From Albifimbria verrucaria (lineage: Eukaryota; Ascomycota; Sordariomycetes; Hypocreales; Stachybotryaceae): 64,000 nucleotides of DNA. Positions 44,800 through 55,315 of the stretch are shown here, piece by piece (position 1 is the first letter of the stretch; each line of letters begins with the position of its first letter). The notes beneath the pieces were generated by a model. That model did not search any database. It was not told the DNA's origin and saw nothing but the letters and a program-made list of their open reading frames with translations. The position numbers and the translations under genes are program-made. The stretch is from contig JAHREC010000040.1 in assembly GCA_020081605.1 (NCBI GenBank), positions 107,230 to 171,229 on the forward strand. Reading direction: 5' to 3'.

Positions 44800-45812
44800 A
44801 TGCCTCGAGGAACGAAGGGACGAAAGAACTTTGAGTTAACGTTCTCATAGTCTGAATTGAAGTTAATCCAACTATAAATAAATCATTTAGTAAGACCTCA
44901 GGTGAAGTTTTAAAGATTAGCCCATACTGTAATGATTAAATCCTGGCTGCTAGAAGGATAGGCCCACCATCGTTGCCTATCCCATATAAACGAAAGTCTA
45001 TTTAATGGCGGCAACTATACTCAACCTACCTGTTATCTGCCTGGATACTGATACTCTCGCTTTTTTTGGTGGCCTTCAAGGCCTCACCGTCCCTATGGAC
45101 GGCCAGAACACCTTGCTTGACCTTGAAGTACTCGTCCTGCAGTAGGTGGATATATCTTGAGGTTCATAAGACAATCTGTTGAATACAGGGAGGATTAACC
45201 CTGGGAGTCCGTAAAAATCACTTATACTGGAGATATCATAGCCATGTGAGAGCTGCAGATATTTCTAGTCTTGTTGTAATGTTCCATCCTAGAGGAGACG
45301 AGTTGGTAACGACTTGTTTGCCTTCGGAGTATAAGTAGGAGCTGGCTGGCCAGGAAACGGAAGTTTCAGAGAATTTGTCATATAAGAAGATAAAGAACTC
45401 TTTACTGTTTGGTTACTTGATTCATTCATACTCATACGTCTTACTTCAACCAGTACAAATGGCTATCAAGACTAACAGTTGCGCATTTCCCTTGTCAAAC
45501 ACCAATGTGGTCCGCTCCCACAATTCATCTGTCCCATGATATGCAACTCATACATGTATTTCTTTTCTAGGGAGGATATTCACCTAGGCAGGGTAACGAA
45601 GGCATCACTCACTGAGCCAGCTTCTTATACTTGTTTCTTTGAACATGCCATAGTTTCAGATGTTCATGACCCTATTCAATGCCAAGATCACAGTGAAATG
45701 CCGACTGCGTGGCTTGAACTTGATGAAAGGCTCGGCTACGGGGCAAGAGTCAAGCTTCGCATAAAGTCTCTGTATAAGAGCGGGTTAGGTTAATCTAAAA
45801 ACATCATCTGTT
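44800..45812. other. Spacer between the HET genes
   Basis: A plus frame at 45479-45793 (104 aa, ending KLRIKSLYKSGLG) follows promoter-like CT-rich sequence and an ATG at 45459 in another frame; it might be a damaged small gene but is not recognised. The rest shows nothing. Confidence 0.35.
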
Positions 45813-47629
45813 TTAGGGCTGCATCTTGAAACATTCTACATGTCTATCTTTAGTCCCAACATGCGACCTCCGCCCGCGGTGGTGCAGCCGGGTCGTGAAG
45901 ATGGCGCAAGTTGCCGTTTCACAAAGGGTTATCTCCCAGAGCGCCCGAAGCTGCAGCACAGAAAGTGCCTCATTTCTCCGAAATAGGAGTTTTGCGATCG
46001 CAGCAAAGAGCTGTTCTACCGGTTGTTCATATGTTGTAATTTGCAAGAGTTTGGAAGATTCGTCCACCATACCAAGGAAGCCGTATATGTTGTCATGAGG
46101 AACTGTTGTTGTGAAATCGCGAAGACGTACCAAGGCTTCTATAAGGGACAGCCTATTACCCTCTTGGCAAGTTCGTCTTGTTTGTGCAATCTCAGAGAGA
46201 TTGACCAGGTGCCTGAGGGAAGGTGATAGCTATCTGCACTCAGACCATCAAAAGAAGACGAAGATGACACTATAGCTCCTATTCGCTCCGAGGTTGCGAC
46301 GGCAGAAACGAATGAAGCGATACTATCCCAATTCATAACGACATCTCCGTACGCAACGTGGACGCATCGTGCTAGGGCGATTTCCTGGACGACCCAAATA
46401 CGATGGAAGTAACTTCTAGCTAAGAACCTTGTCACAGAGGGCATCCTCGTATCCCTAGAAGCTACGAAATGGATATGCTCCGGTGCCGCATTAGAATCAT
46501 GAACGCACATAGCGTCATAATCAGTGATCGTGCCCTATACGAGTTGTCTACTTCGGCGGGATGAGCCAACCAGACAATCGTGCGAGTAGCCTGACTGTAG
46601 ATGTCCCGCATTATAAGAAGCTGGTTCATCTTTTCATTGTTGTCCTTCTGGTTAATCCAGACGGCGTCAATCCACAGATAGGCTTCGGAAAAGAATGACC
46701 GTCGATAGCGAAGCCATTTGGAAACCGTCGGTAAGACTATCAGGCGGCGACCTTCGACCACGATGCCCTCGGTCATGGCTTCTTCGCCCCATGTGTACGA
46801 AACTGCTTCAAACAGCAACGCCTCATCTACAGACATGATGATGAACTCACAGCAGATCTCAGGGCGATAGGTTCTCCTAAGGAGGCGCAAGATTCGTATT
46901 TCTCTCTTGGATTCGACCAGTGGCTGATATACATAGGAACGTAGGGTGTTTATGCTCGATGCGGCCCGCCGGCTCTCCCAGGATTCAATCTTGCGCATAG
47001 AGCTGTGGCAAGCAGTGAAGGCTCCATCTATAATGAAGAAATAGGGCCGGCCAATTCGTACCAAAACATAGGTAGCAAAGGTGATCAGCCGTCCAATGAC
47101 ACGATATTGAGCAAGACTTGGTACGAATATCAACAAGGCTGTGACCATTTACAAACCCTGAAATCCGGAGTAGATTGGGCCATAAAAGCCTCATCATTGT
47201 CGGTACAACTGCAACCACCAACCAGGCAATAAAAGGAGGAAAAGATTCCATGGCCACGCTTAGGTTTCTTTCGTCTGTTTCTTGGAACGTGAAGTATCGT
47301 TGAACAGGAAGTTTCATAACCCTAAGAGTCTCTACCAGTACGAAATGCGATGAGAGGAAACGGCTGCTATAGATCGATAACACGAAAAACATGATAACAG
47401 TTTGGATCTCAAACAGAAATCCAGTCCCTGGCCAAGAAAAGAGTCCGAGTCCAATTTTGAACGTAATAGCTAGGGCTGGGCGTTGGTGTTGCAGGTAGTT
47501 TATACCAATTTCGGTGGCTCTTAGGAGGCAATACCAGCAAACCATGCCAATGAAAATTGACAATGATTTGCTATATGGAGAGAGAAGCATTGGCAAAGAT
47601 GCAATATATGGATTTCGCATGATGCACAA
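45813..47629 (-). pseudogene. Membrane-anchored HET-domain protein, degenerate
   Basis: Starting near 47629, a hydrophobic N-terminus with several likely membrane segments (LSIFIGMVCWYCLLRATEIG; ALAITFKIGLGLFSW) leads after a shift near 47148 to a further hydrophobic stretch. The HET domain follows: LLFEAVSYTWGEE, YLWIDAVWINQKDNNEK, QLLIMRDIYSQATRTIVWLA. After shifts near 46535 and 46150 the C-terminal pieces HRIWVVQEIALARCV and DNIYGFLGMVDESSK follow. The order of motifs is complete for HET proteins. Three one-base shifts leave the longest uninterrupted product without half of the domain. Membrane-anchored HET proteins are known in fungi; partner unknown. It is convergent with the plus-strand HET gene, with about 1 kb between their ends. 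Confidence 0.8.
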
Positions 47630-48039
47630 ACTAGGTCGACTTGTGGATCGTGAAAATAATGCCTGCTTCGCCTTCCTTGGTCTTTCGCGATAAGGGATGA
47701 TGCCTTGTAAATTTGGTACTCGATGGGTTCACTTTTGAGACTGGGAATTAAACGCCTCTCTTGGAATCAGTATTATTTCGTCGGAGTAAAGCAGGAGCGA
47801 ACTGTTTAGAGAGGGGCAGGTGCGGCTGAGACGATGGATGTAACCTAATTGCAACCTCACAGCATCTCCTATGGTGGACTTAACAGAGGCTGAGTAAGGC
47901 ACTTTGAGCCAAGACAAAACAGAGCCTCACCTGCAGAGGTGCTTCTACGTATATACGCAGGATTGTGCTCTGAAAGGTTCTCTATCAATAGCCTTTATTG
48001 CTTCTAATTTTCACTACATTGTGGCTTGCGCAGAGCACC

Positions 48040-48290
48040 TACCTATCGGCCTTGATCTGTCTACCCGTGTTGTAGTCCCAGTAGATGCAAACCTTGTTCC
48101 TCCCCAGCGCCTGCACAACATCCCAGCAGAGCCCGTTGACACTGGCCCAACGACACTTGCCCAACGACACTTGGCCCACGGCTGTGGCACCTCGAGAAAC
48201 GCAATAAATCCATCGTTCTCAACCGCCATGTCATCCTCGGAGAAGTCGACGACAGTTACCTCGCAGGGGACGCGTGCCCGCCATCAGACT
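48040..48290 (-). pseudogene. CorA-like transporter family, N-terminal scrap
   Basis: Minus-strand pieces VTVVDFSEDDMAVENDGF and IAFLEVPQPWAKCRWA, then after a 14-15-base tandem duplication SVNGLCWDVVQALGRNK and GRQIKADR, resembling the soluble N-terminal part of fungal CorA-like Mg2+ transporter domain proteins (the WxxVxGLxxDVxxAL pattern and the RxKAD end). The membrane part is missing. It abuts the frq relic. Confidence 0.4.
48146..48174. repeat. Tandem duplication of about 14-15 bases
   Basis: CCCAACGACACTTG occurs twice in a row. It falls inside the CorA-like scrap and shifts its frame. Confidence 0.9.
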
Positions 48291-50183
48291 TGGCCGGGTC
48301 GAATCTGAGTCCACGCCGGGCTGCCAACCTGGTTTCGGGTTGAAGTCCTCGAGCTCGTCGATGTTATTGAAGCTGGCTGCGCGAGTAGTCCTGCGCCGCA
48401 GGGATGGGCGGACTTGCAGTCATCATCGTCAGGTGCGGATTCATCGGTGGTAAATCCTGGGAAAAAGGTGACAGGGGATGGCAAAGGAACTGGTGCTAGC
48501 AATTGGATGCGCTCTGATAGATATTCGACCTCTATGGGCAGTGAATCTTGGCTTGACTTTATTTGGAAGCCAGCCAGGATGGGGCGAGTCAACAGCACCG
48601 TCAATCGATGAACGATCCCTTCTACGCTATCCGACCTCCTCGGTTGAGAGTCTGAAGTGGATGGGAGCTTATCATGCTTAAGCCGTTTAGTCGCGACAAT
48701 AACCTTAAAGTGGTCCTCGGGGTAAACGCCGCCAATTCCACAAGGCTCCAAAGACTGGTGGTTCATGTACTGGTAATCATTAGTCCATATTAAATCCATC
48801 TCGATGTCGCTTATTCGTATTCTCTCATCGCCGAATGAATCCGGTTGTCCATTTATGCTCTTATTCATGGCTGGACTCTGCTGATGCAGAATCTGGCCCC
48901 TATCGATCAATGACTCGTTATTGATGAAGATTCCAGATGTCATTTGATAAGGATATTGAGCGAAGTCTGATGCTTGCTGAATATCGTTTTGACCTTGACC
49001 GCTCCAGGGGAATGAGTGGTTGGGAGCATGTCACCCGGTTCACCCGACAAATCTGTGTAGAAAGCCAAGCCGCTGTAGTATATGATAGCACCTTTGTGGC
49101 GTTGCTTTTTCCGATTCGACTCTCTTGAGGAATCGAAGCTCCATATGGACTCGGCCAGACCGCCCTCAACAGACTCAGAAGAACGAAATGTCTCTTCCAA
49201 TGCAATTTGTATACCCAATGAATCCTGACGGACGAACAGTGGCGTATTGTCGAGAGTCCTCGACCCACTGGGAAGATGTCGCAAATAGTTCTCTACCTTT
49301 TGTTCAGATGAATCGGTTGAATTTATAGTAGGATGACGCAGAGATGCTCTCAATGATTTGACACCAGTTGATGCAAGCGCATGGGTGGAGTCGGCTGGCT
49401 GAAGGTATGATGCAGGAATGGAAATGGTATGGTGGTTCTGATGGCCGGGACTGCTGAAGCATACTTCATCGCGGATATGGCGGGACGGCCTAATCCTCTT
49501 TGGTAAGGATGGCGCATATGGGGACTCATCGAGATTGACGGCAAATTCCTAAGAATAGCCTCAAGCTCTCTTTTCCTCTTTCTGTTAAGCCTGTGAACTT
49601 TAACCTCAAATAGCACGTCTTTACATAGTGTATCAGCTCTCGTGGACTTGTACCACTTCAGTTCCTCCCTAAGCTGTTGAATCTCGAGTGTGAGGTCATC
49701 AACGATACCGCGGTCACAATCATCGCTATTTTTATGTGCCAAACTCGATTGTAGAGGGCTGAGCCCGTGTTCCTGACAGGAGTAAGGGATTCTGGAATCC
49801 AAGGAGACGGTTTCATATTGGGCAGAGGGGCATCAACTATAGCTTCATATCAGCACCTCACAGTATCCCACAGCCCTCCTGTCACGGCACTTCATACCTT
49901 CTATGGTATTATTGCCAACAGCTCCAGTTGGATTATGGTTCCAGTCATCAAAACAATATTGGCTGTCGCTTTCCGCTGTTTCGTGCCCATCATTGGAGGA
50001 GCCGCAGCGAGGAGAGACTTTGATGTCCGCCATTGGCAGCGTTGGGTCGAGGTTGGTTGTAAGCAAAGTACCGTGGGTCCAATTTAAGCAGAGAATTAAA
50101 ACATATGTTCTGGCCGGATTGTGTCGGTAGATAGAACCACCAGACAGAGCGATGTCACATGAGTTACCCCGACTAAGGGCCAT
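48284..50183 (-). pseudogene. frq-like: FREQUENCY (FRQ) clock-protein paralogue, degenerate
   Basis: Minus-strand pieces in order match landmarks of FRQ. An N-terminal DDWNHNPTGAVGNNT segment leads to the coiled coil (VDDLTLEIQQLREELKWYKS) and LFEVKVHRLNRKRKRELEAI. Next is VENYLRHLPSGSRT, then GAIIYYSGLAFYTDLSG with GEPGDMLPTT. Last is SLEPCGIGGVYPEDHFKV with IVATKRLKHDKLPS. FRQ is the negative element of the fungal circadian oscillator and binds casein kinase I and FRH. The pieces lie in different frames with shifts near 49840, 49350 and 48940, and the long, phosphorylation-rich regions between them are shortened (about 1.9 kb here against roughly 3 kb for a normal gene). Some fungi carry extra frq copies; this looks like a decayed extra copy, though it could not be compared with the main gene. 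Confidence 0.8.
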
Positions 50184-51267
50184 TTCTGCGATGTTTGCTA
50201 GGTTGAACGAGGCTCCAACTGGAGTACTGGACAGCGGGTGAGGTCTACCGCCACCAGGAGATTCGACTGCAAAGCTGTTTTGTTAGAATGCACCAAGGAG
50301 ACCTCGAACTCAGCACGGATGAAATGAATGGATGCGTAAATTATGTGGGTATAATGCTTTTGTGCATTTAATCTGGTCGAAGGCTCCGGCCGTGGAATCT
50401 CGAAGCCGCACCACGTTTGTAGTTTCAAGTATTTAGTTAGGCCGGTAGTGACAGTGATCGGCAAGACGACTGTGCAAACCAGGTCGAGGTGATGCAAGTT
50501 TTCTTGAGTGCACAAATAGGAAAAACGTGGGGAAGCAAGGACAGTAGCAGAAACTACTGGCATCGTGATTACCGGAACAAATATTATCCGAGCCGGCCAC
50601 GACGAATGTTAAGAAGGGCGAGGGACGCAAGAAAGGCTTCAAGATGATAGCACCTTGGCACCTGAAGCTCATATATTTCAAAACTAACGAGGCTTCAGCT
50701 TCATGCAGTATCTGACTTATAGAGAACCCAAAGCCCTCGCAGGGAATTCTTTCCTACGTTGTGCGTGAATGTCTTTCTGTGACAGCCATGATCCTTCAGG
50801 GTGACGAGAGTCTTCTTTAGGAGTAAAATTAGTTCTTTAATGCTGACAACCGCATGCTTTCCAGCTGGAGAACTACTTACCACTTTCGATTTTGAGATAG
50901 CAAAACTCACTGGAAATGATGTGGGCCGAAAGTTTACGGGCAGTCACAGCATCTTGTGCCCGTCCCATGCAATCCAACAAAGATCTTCTCCATACAGTCC
51001 GCACCCTAAACGATCAAATTAGCAATATTGAGAGGCAGTTCATGTAATAAAGCGTATTGATCGAGTGCTCGCCATCCTAAGATTCCCAAGTCTCCCTGCA
51101 GATGGGAGCCATCCAGAGTAAACGATAGCCGAGATGCTGCTTGAGTGTGGAAAGTCGCCCGCTCTTGGCATCCTAAAGCCGAATAGCCTCATCACACGAG
51201 GTCTAGACGGTGAATGCATCATACAAAGTACGTCATGCGTTGTTCTTTTGGTGTTAAAACAATTTCT
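50184..51267. other. Upstream region of the frq relic
   Basis: No recognised gene. Minus frames at 50198-50563 and 50701-50910 and a plus frame at 50801-51022 are open but unrecognised. Confidence 0.35.
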
Positions 51268-51497
51268 ATCGCGTTATCGCATAGGATGTACCTCTTATCG
51301 GTGGGGTCCTGGACATGGTGCGATTTGATGTAGTGCCAGATCGCCTTTACCATTTGAGGCCACGACAACTAAGCCTCTGTACTGTTAATCATGAACTGAC
51401 TAGATGTGATTTCACAAATTCAACTTGGGTTGACCCACCATTAGCCGCTAGTGGCCTTGAGAACGCATGGCTTCTGATGTCCCGTCAGTGCCATACA
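51268..51497 (+). repeat. Dispersed repeat with coding relic, copy 2
   Basis: Better preserved partner of 3861-4086. Its plus frame is open from about 51315 and reads MVRFDVVPDRLYHLRPRQL, then WVDPPLAASGLENAWLLMS, before leaving the repeat. The open frame continues to 51710 into unrelated bases. Family unknown. Confidence 0.75.
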
Positions 51498-52599
51498 AGA
51501 ACAAGGCGCTGGCCGCCGCAAAGATGCCTTCGGATTTGGGTCTACGTGTGGTGGGAGCCTTGCTTTCTGCTGTGCCTCTGTTCGCTCTGTATTCTGATTG
51601 GCGCTCGTTGCGACGGTTGTAGTCTTGTGTTCTTTCTTTTGTCATCATTCCTACAGCCACGGCTATTTCGAATTCCTGCAAAGCGTTTTCTTTTGTATCT
51701 AGCGTTGTAACAGTTTTTCGTCTTGCGTGTTATAGCAGGCGGTTTCGTCAAGACATGTAGGCTCAGCACGAGAAGCTTGCAGAATTTACCGATGTCTCAT
51801 TTATCCAAACACATAGAAGTTTGCTAAAAATGCCATTATAAGCGACCAAGATATGTCATTGTATCTCCATGCTGCTTAGAGAATTGGATGTGGTACGAAA
51901 GAGAGGATTTGGCTCTTCAGGCCATTGCGCCATTCGAGCCCAAGAGGCAAAACCTGAGGATAGCCTAAACACATGGAACATGCGCTTAAGATCGAGTCCA
52001 AAATCATGGTCATGAATTGCTGTTGCGGGAGAAGATGGAGTAATCACGACTAAGCATCTAGGAATATTCTGCTTCCTAATAGTGTCTCCCAACACCCCGA
52101 GATTCGCGGATGCAACGTTCCCTATACTCAGCTAGCGGCCGAAGCGGCTTACTGATACTGTCTGTGCCGCGCCAGGGCTTGGAAAAATAGAGCTCCGTGA
52201 TACAGTCAGGCTTTGGAAAGGCCGAACTGATAGTAAGTTGCCCTGGGCGAGTGTTTCTGACATTCAGGTTGTGCCTCCGATTTTTTACAAATGCGCAAAA
52301 CGAACGAACAGTGAGTGCGTCGCACTAACCCACAGCGCATTAGTGGCCCATAAACCGCCGTCAGACAGGAGGCCCGATCTGTAATGCGCCGTAAAGACGA
52401 AGAAGAAGAAGAAGAACAGCCCCACAGTATGAGTCAACCTAGTGCGCATTCGCAGATGTCATTGAGGCCCTACATTCTGCAATACATCCTGCCGTTACAT
52501 TCTACACTCTCAGTTAAATTCTTCTGGCTGCGACTTTTCTAGTTCATAAATTTTGTTATTTGGCTTCCGTGGCAAAGAGCACATCCATTATAATTTAAA
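51498..52599. other. Spacer before the acetyltransferase
   Basis: A minus frame at 51856-52095 is open but unrecognised. A short GAA run lies at about 52398-52417. Confidence 0.4.
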
Positions 52600-53473
52600 A
52601 TGGCGAAGCCTACGACAACCCAGAGTTGTCCTGATCCCTTGGGATCCCAACTCTCCACAACACATTGAGCGCATGGTAGATCAACGGATAACATGTGGGT
52701 GGCAGCAGCAGCGTGTCACCGTCCAATGGAGGGACGCCCATCTGTCAGGCACAAAATGTCTCTATTGGATCGTGAGTATCCAGCCCTCGCTCGACTGCTG
52801 CGTACAAGTACTAAGCCTCTATAGGTTTTCCCTCAGGATGAGCCAGAGCGTGATACGTACCACAAGAAACACATTGAGATGTATCCGAAAGTATGTGCTG
52901 CCTATACAATCGTGATCTCGATTCTAAGCGTCTACATAGGAAAAGGATGAGTTGATCGACACAAGCGAGACATTGCTGAACAAACCTCGGGTCCCTGAAC
53001 GAACTTCCTTTCTCCCCATTGGGCACATTGCCCTAGACACCCATGACCCTGCTTACGCGAAAAAGCTTGGTCTTGAAGTCCCAGATGACGGCAGCTACTG
53101 GATCAAAAGCCTCTACGTATCATACATACTGCAAGGTCTTGGTGTGGGTGGGAGCACCATGAAGATTGCTGAGCGCATATTGACGGAAGAGCCTCACAAC
53201 GCTCGTCATCTGCTGTTGGACACTGTCCATCATGAAGACCAGCAGAACAAAGAATTTGCCTCGGCCACCTACGGCGGGCTTTTTAAGGTATGACCGAACA
53301 ACACGCCAGATAAAGACCAGTTATAATAACATTGCTAGGTTCCTACCCAATCCTGGTACGAGCGACAGGGCTATAGATTGATTGGTACCGTGCCAGATTT
53401 TTACAAAGACCCAGATGCTACTGGAAAGGTGTGGTCCGTAAGAGCAGTGTTTTTACAGAAGCATTTACGATGA
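52600..53473 (+). CDS. GNAT-family N-acetyltransferase
   Basis: Four exons: 52600-52771, 52825-52890, 52940-53287 and 53339-53473, with introns of 53, 49 and 51 nt, all phase 0 with good signals. The protein opens PRVVLIPWDPNSPQH, has SFLPIGHIALDTHDPAY and SLYVSYILQGLGVGGSTM, the acetyl-CoA-binding Q/R-x-x-G-x-G/A pyrophosphate loop, and ends SWYERQGYRLIGTVPDFY..KHLR. The ATG at 52600 (MAKPTTT) is out of phase with the rest by one base, in the CCC run at 52619-52621, suggesting a missing C; no other in-frame ATG lies upstream. Length about 240 aa, usual for this fungal GNAT type. Substrate unknown. Otherwise intact and probably a working gene if the indel is an error. Confidence 0.85.
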
Positions 53474-54311
53474 TGATATCCTGTTTTGAATTGACACGAT
53501 ATGCACATGTCATGAATGTTCGGATATTCCAGCATTCTGTTTTTAGACTATACATGGAATAGAAATACACGCTTTCGAGTGTCCTTAGACTGAATGGACG
53601 AGCATTATCTCACTTGTGCCGTTGCTCTTATTTACCGCTGTTTCACATTATGGCTCATTACCCGCCTTCCGCAATTTGCGTCAAGTATTATTTGTTTGTT
53701 TTTTAATTCTTTTAGAAAAATTTAATTTCTTTTTATACTTTTATTGCTACACTTCAATCATTTTATAAGATCCTAGCTCGAATGTCGTAAAATCATCCAG
53801 GCCTACTTTCACCATGCTTATCAGGCAGTAGATTGACCTGTTTCTGGGAGTTATTTGATACGACCTACCCGGTAGCCATAGGTCTCCTGGCAAATAAGAC
53901 TGATCGCCGCTCAACATCCAGAATACATGATACCTGCATTAGAAAGCTTTCTAAAAAGCACTTGGAGTAGTATATACTGGAAAGGATCTGTAGAGGGGAT
54001 GTTATGTGTTAGGAATTTGAAGCTCTAAATATTTTGACACTTCACAGGCACCAGAGACCAAACTCTGTCCCACGTCCCGACCCATCCGCACCCTCCTTAT
54101 TCAACCCGATGACTCGTATTATAGCGTAGGTGAATCACCTATCAGAGGAGTAGCATGGCACGCGAGTTGTGTGCTGTGTGGTGAAGCTGGACCACCCCAT
54201 AGGCCGAGCAATGCTTACCACAAATAATCCTTTGAAGTAGCCAAAAGGCATGTTCACCTTCATGTCAACTCGTAGTCCCAATACTGATTATGCTGCAATG
54301 AAAGTTGTCGA
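53474..54311. other. AT-rich spacer
   Basis: T-rich near 53690-53765; no coding sequence seen. Confidence 0.5.
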
Positions 54312-54723
54312 GTGAATTGCCTTTCTCCGCAACGGGAAGTTTATGACGAATGCACGACATGCACAGCACCTTGCCTTGGCCTCGTATCATCGGACCATTC
54401 GGCTCTGGGATGCCGCGACCGGCCAATGCTCACAACTTTTCAACACTGGAGCAACATTTTCGTTGTCGTTCACGCCAGACGGCTCCTACCTACAGACAGA
54501 CATTGGGACTGTGGTGATGAAGAACGGTCACTTGCCGCGCCTACTACCCAAACCGTTGGGTTACGTGGGACGGGGACAAGAGACTATGGTTGCCAGTGAA
54601 TTTCCGGTCAACCTTCCAAAAAGTCTCGCTATCACAAGATCCAGAGTGGTAATTGGTTCTCCATCCGGAAGAGTCACTTTTGTTGGTATATACAATATCA
54701 TCTTCATGATAACTCTGCGGTGA
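54312..54723 (+). pseudogene. WD40 tail of a STAND/NLR protein
   Basis: One WD repeat is clear (ASYHRTIRLWDAATGQC), followed by TFSLSFTPDGSYLQTDIGT and, after a gap, SRVVIGSPSGRVTFVGI. This order is that of the C-terminal end of fungal NACHT- or NB-ARC-WD40 proteins of the HET-E type, where the last repeats and a conserved tail recognise the incompatibility ligand. About 20-25 residues of the tail between the two segments are replaced by unrelated sequence. No nucleotide-binding domain remains upstream, so this is a fragment. Confidence 0.7.
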
Positions 54724-54799
54724 AGGGCCATAGGGAAGCTCCCGATTATATGCAATGACCTCATATTTTAGAATATTTCGGTGGACAAAGCTGAGCCGT

Positions 54800-55225
54800 C
54801 AGCCACGATATTCCTTCTTCTCCGCCGGCGGCACAGAGGAATATTCTGGCGAGTAGAGCCTGAGTGTTCCGTTCCATACGAGAAGACAGGAGGCGATACC
54901 GGACAGTTGAGCAATACGCAATAAGAGCTTCGAGACACCAAAAGATGAACCGACAACGGTGCGCGAACAGCTGGAAGCTCTCACCACGACCATAGCCCTA
55001 TCCCAGACTAGCCCGAGGGCGTCATACGCCGAAGTGGCCCGCACACCACCGGATGGTAACGCGAGTAATGTGTGGCCTCTGTCGTCATTCAAAACAGGAC
55101 CATCCAACTGGACCGATAAGATTTACTATACGCTTAATGTCTCCCGAACGGAACATGCTGAGAGCGATAGCGCTGCTCGAACGCCGTCCGGACCCTCATT
55201 AAAACAGAAGTCAGGTCCGAGCTAG
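54800..55225 (+). mobile_element. LINE (Tad/I-like) ORF1 gag fragment
   Basis: The plus frame reads REQLEALTTTIALSQTSPRA, SYAEVARTPPDGNAS, then SSFKTGPSNWTDKIYYTLN, matching the N-terminal coiled coil and linker of the gag-like ORF1 of fungal non-LTR retrotransposons. The zinc knuckles expected further on are missing; the frame stops at 55225. Likely from the same family as the endonuclease fragment at 59085-59805. Confidence 0.65.
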
Positions 55226-55315
55226 GTCAGTTCCCTGGCGATGCCGAGCTATAAATAAAGATCATATGCCCAAAGATGGTCAAATAGTGGATTGCCTCAT
55301 CTGTTCATTTCTGCG

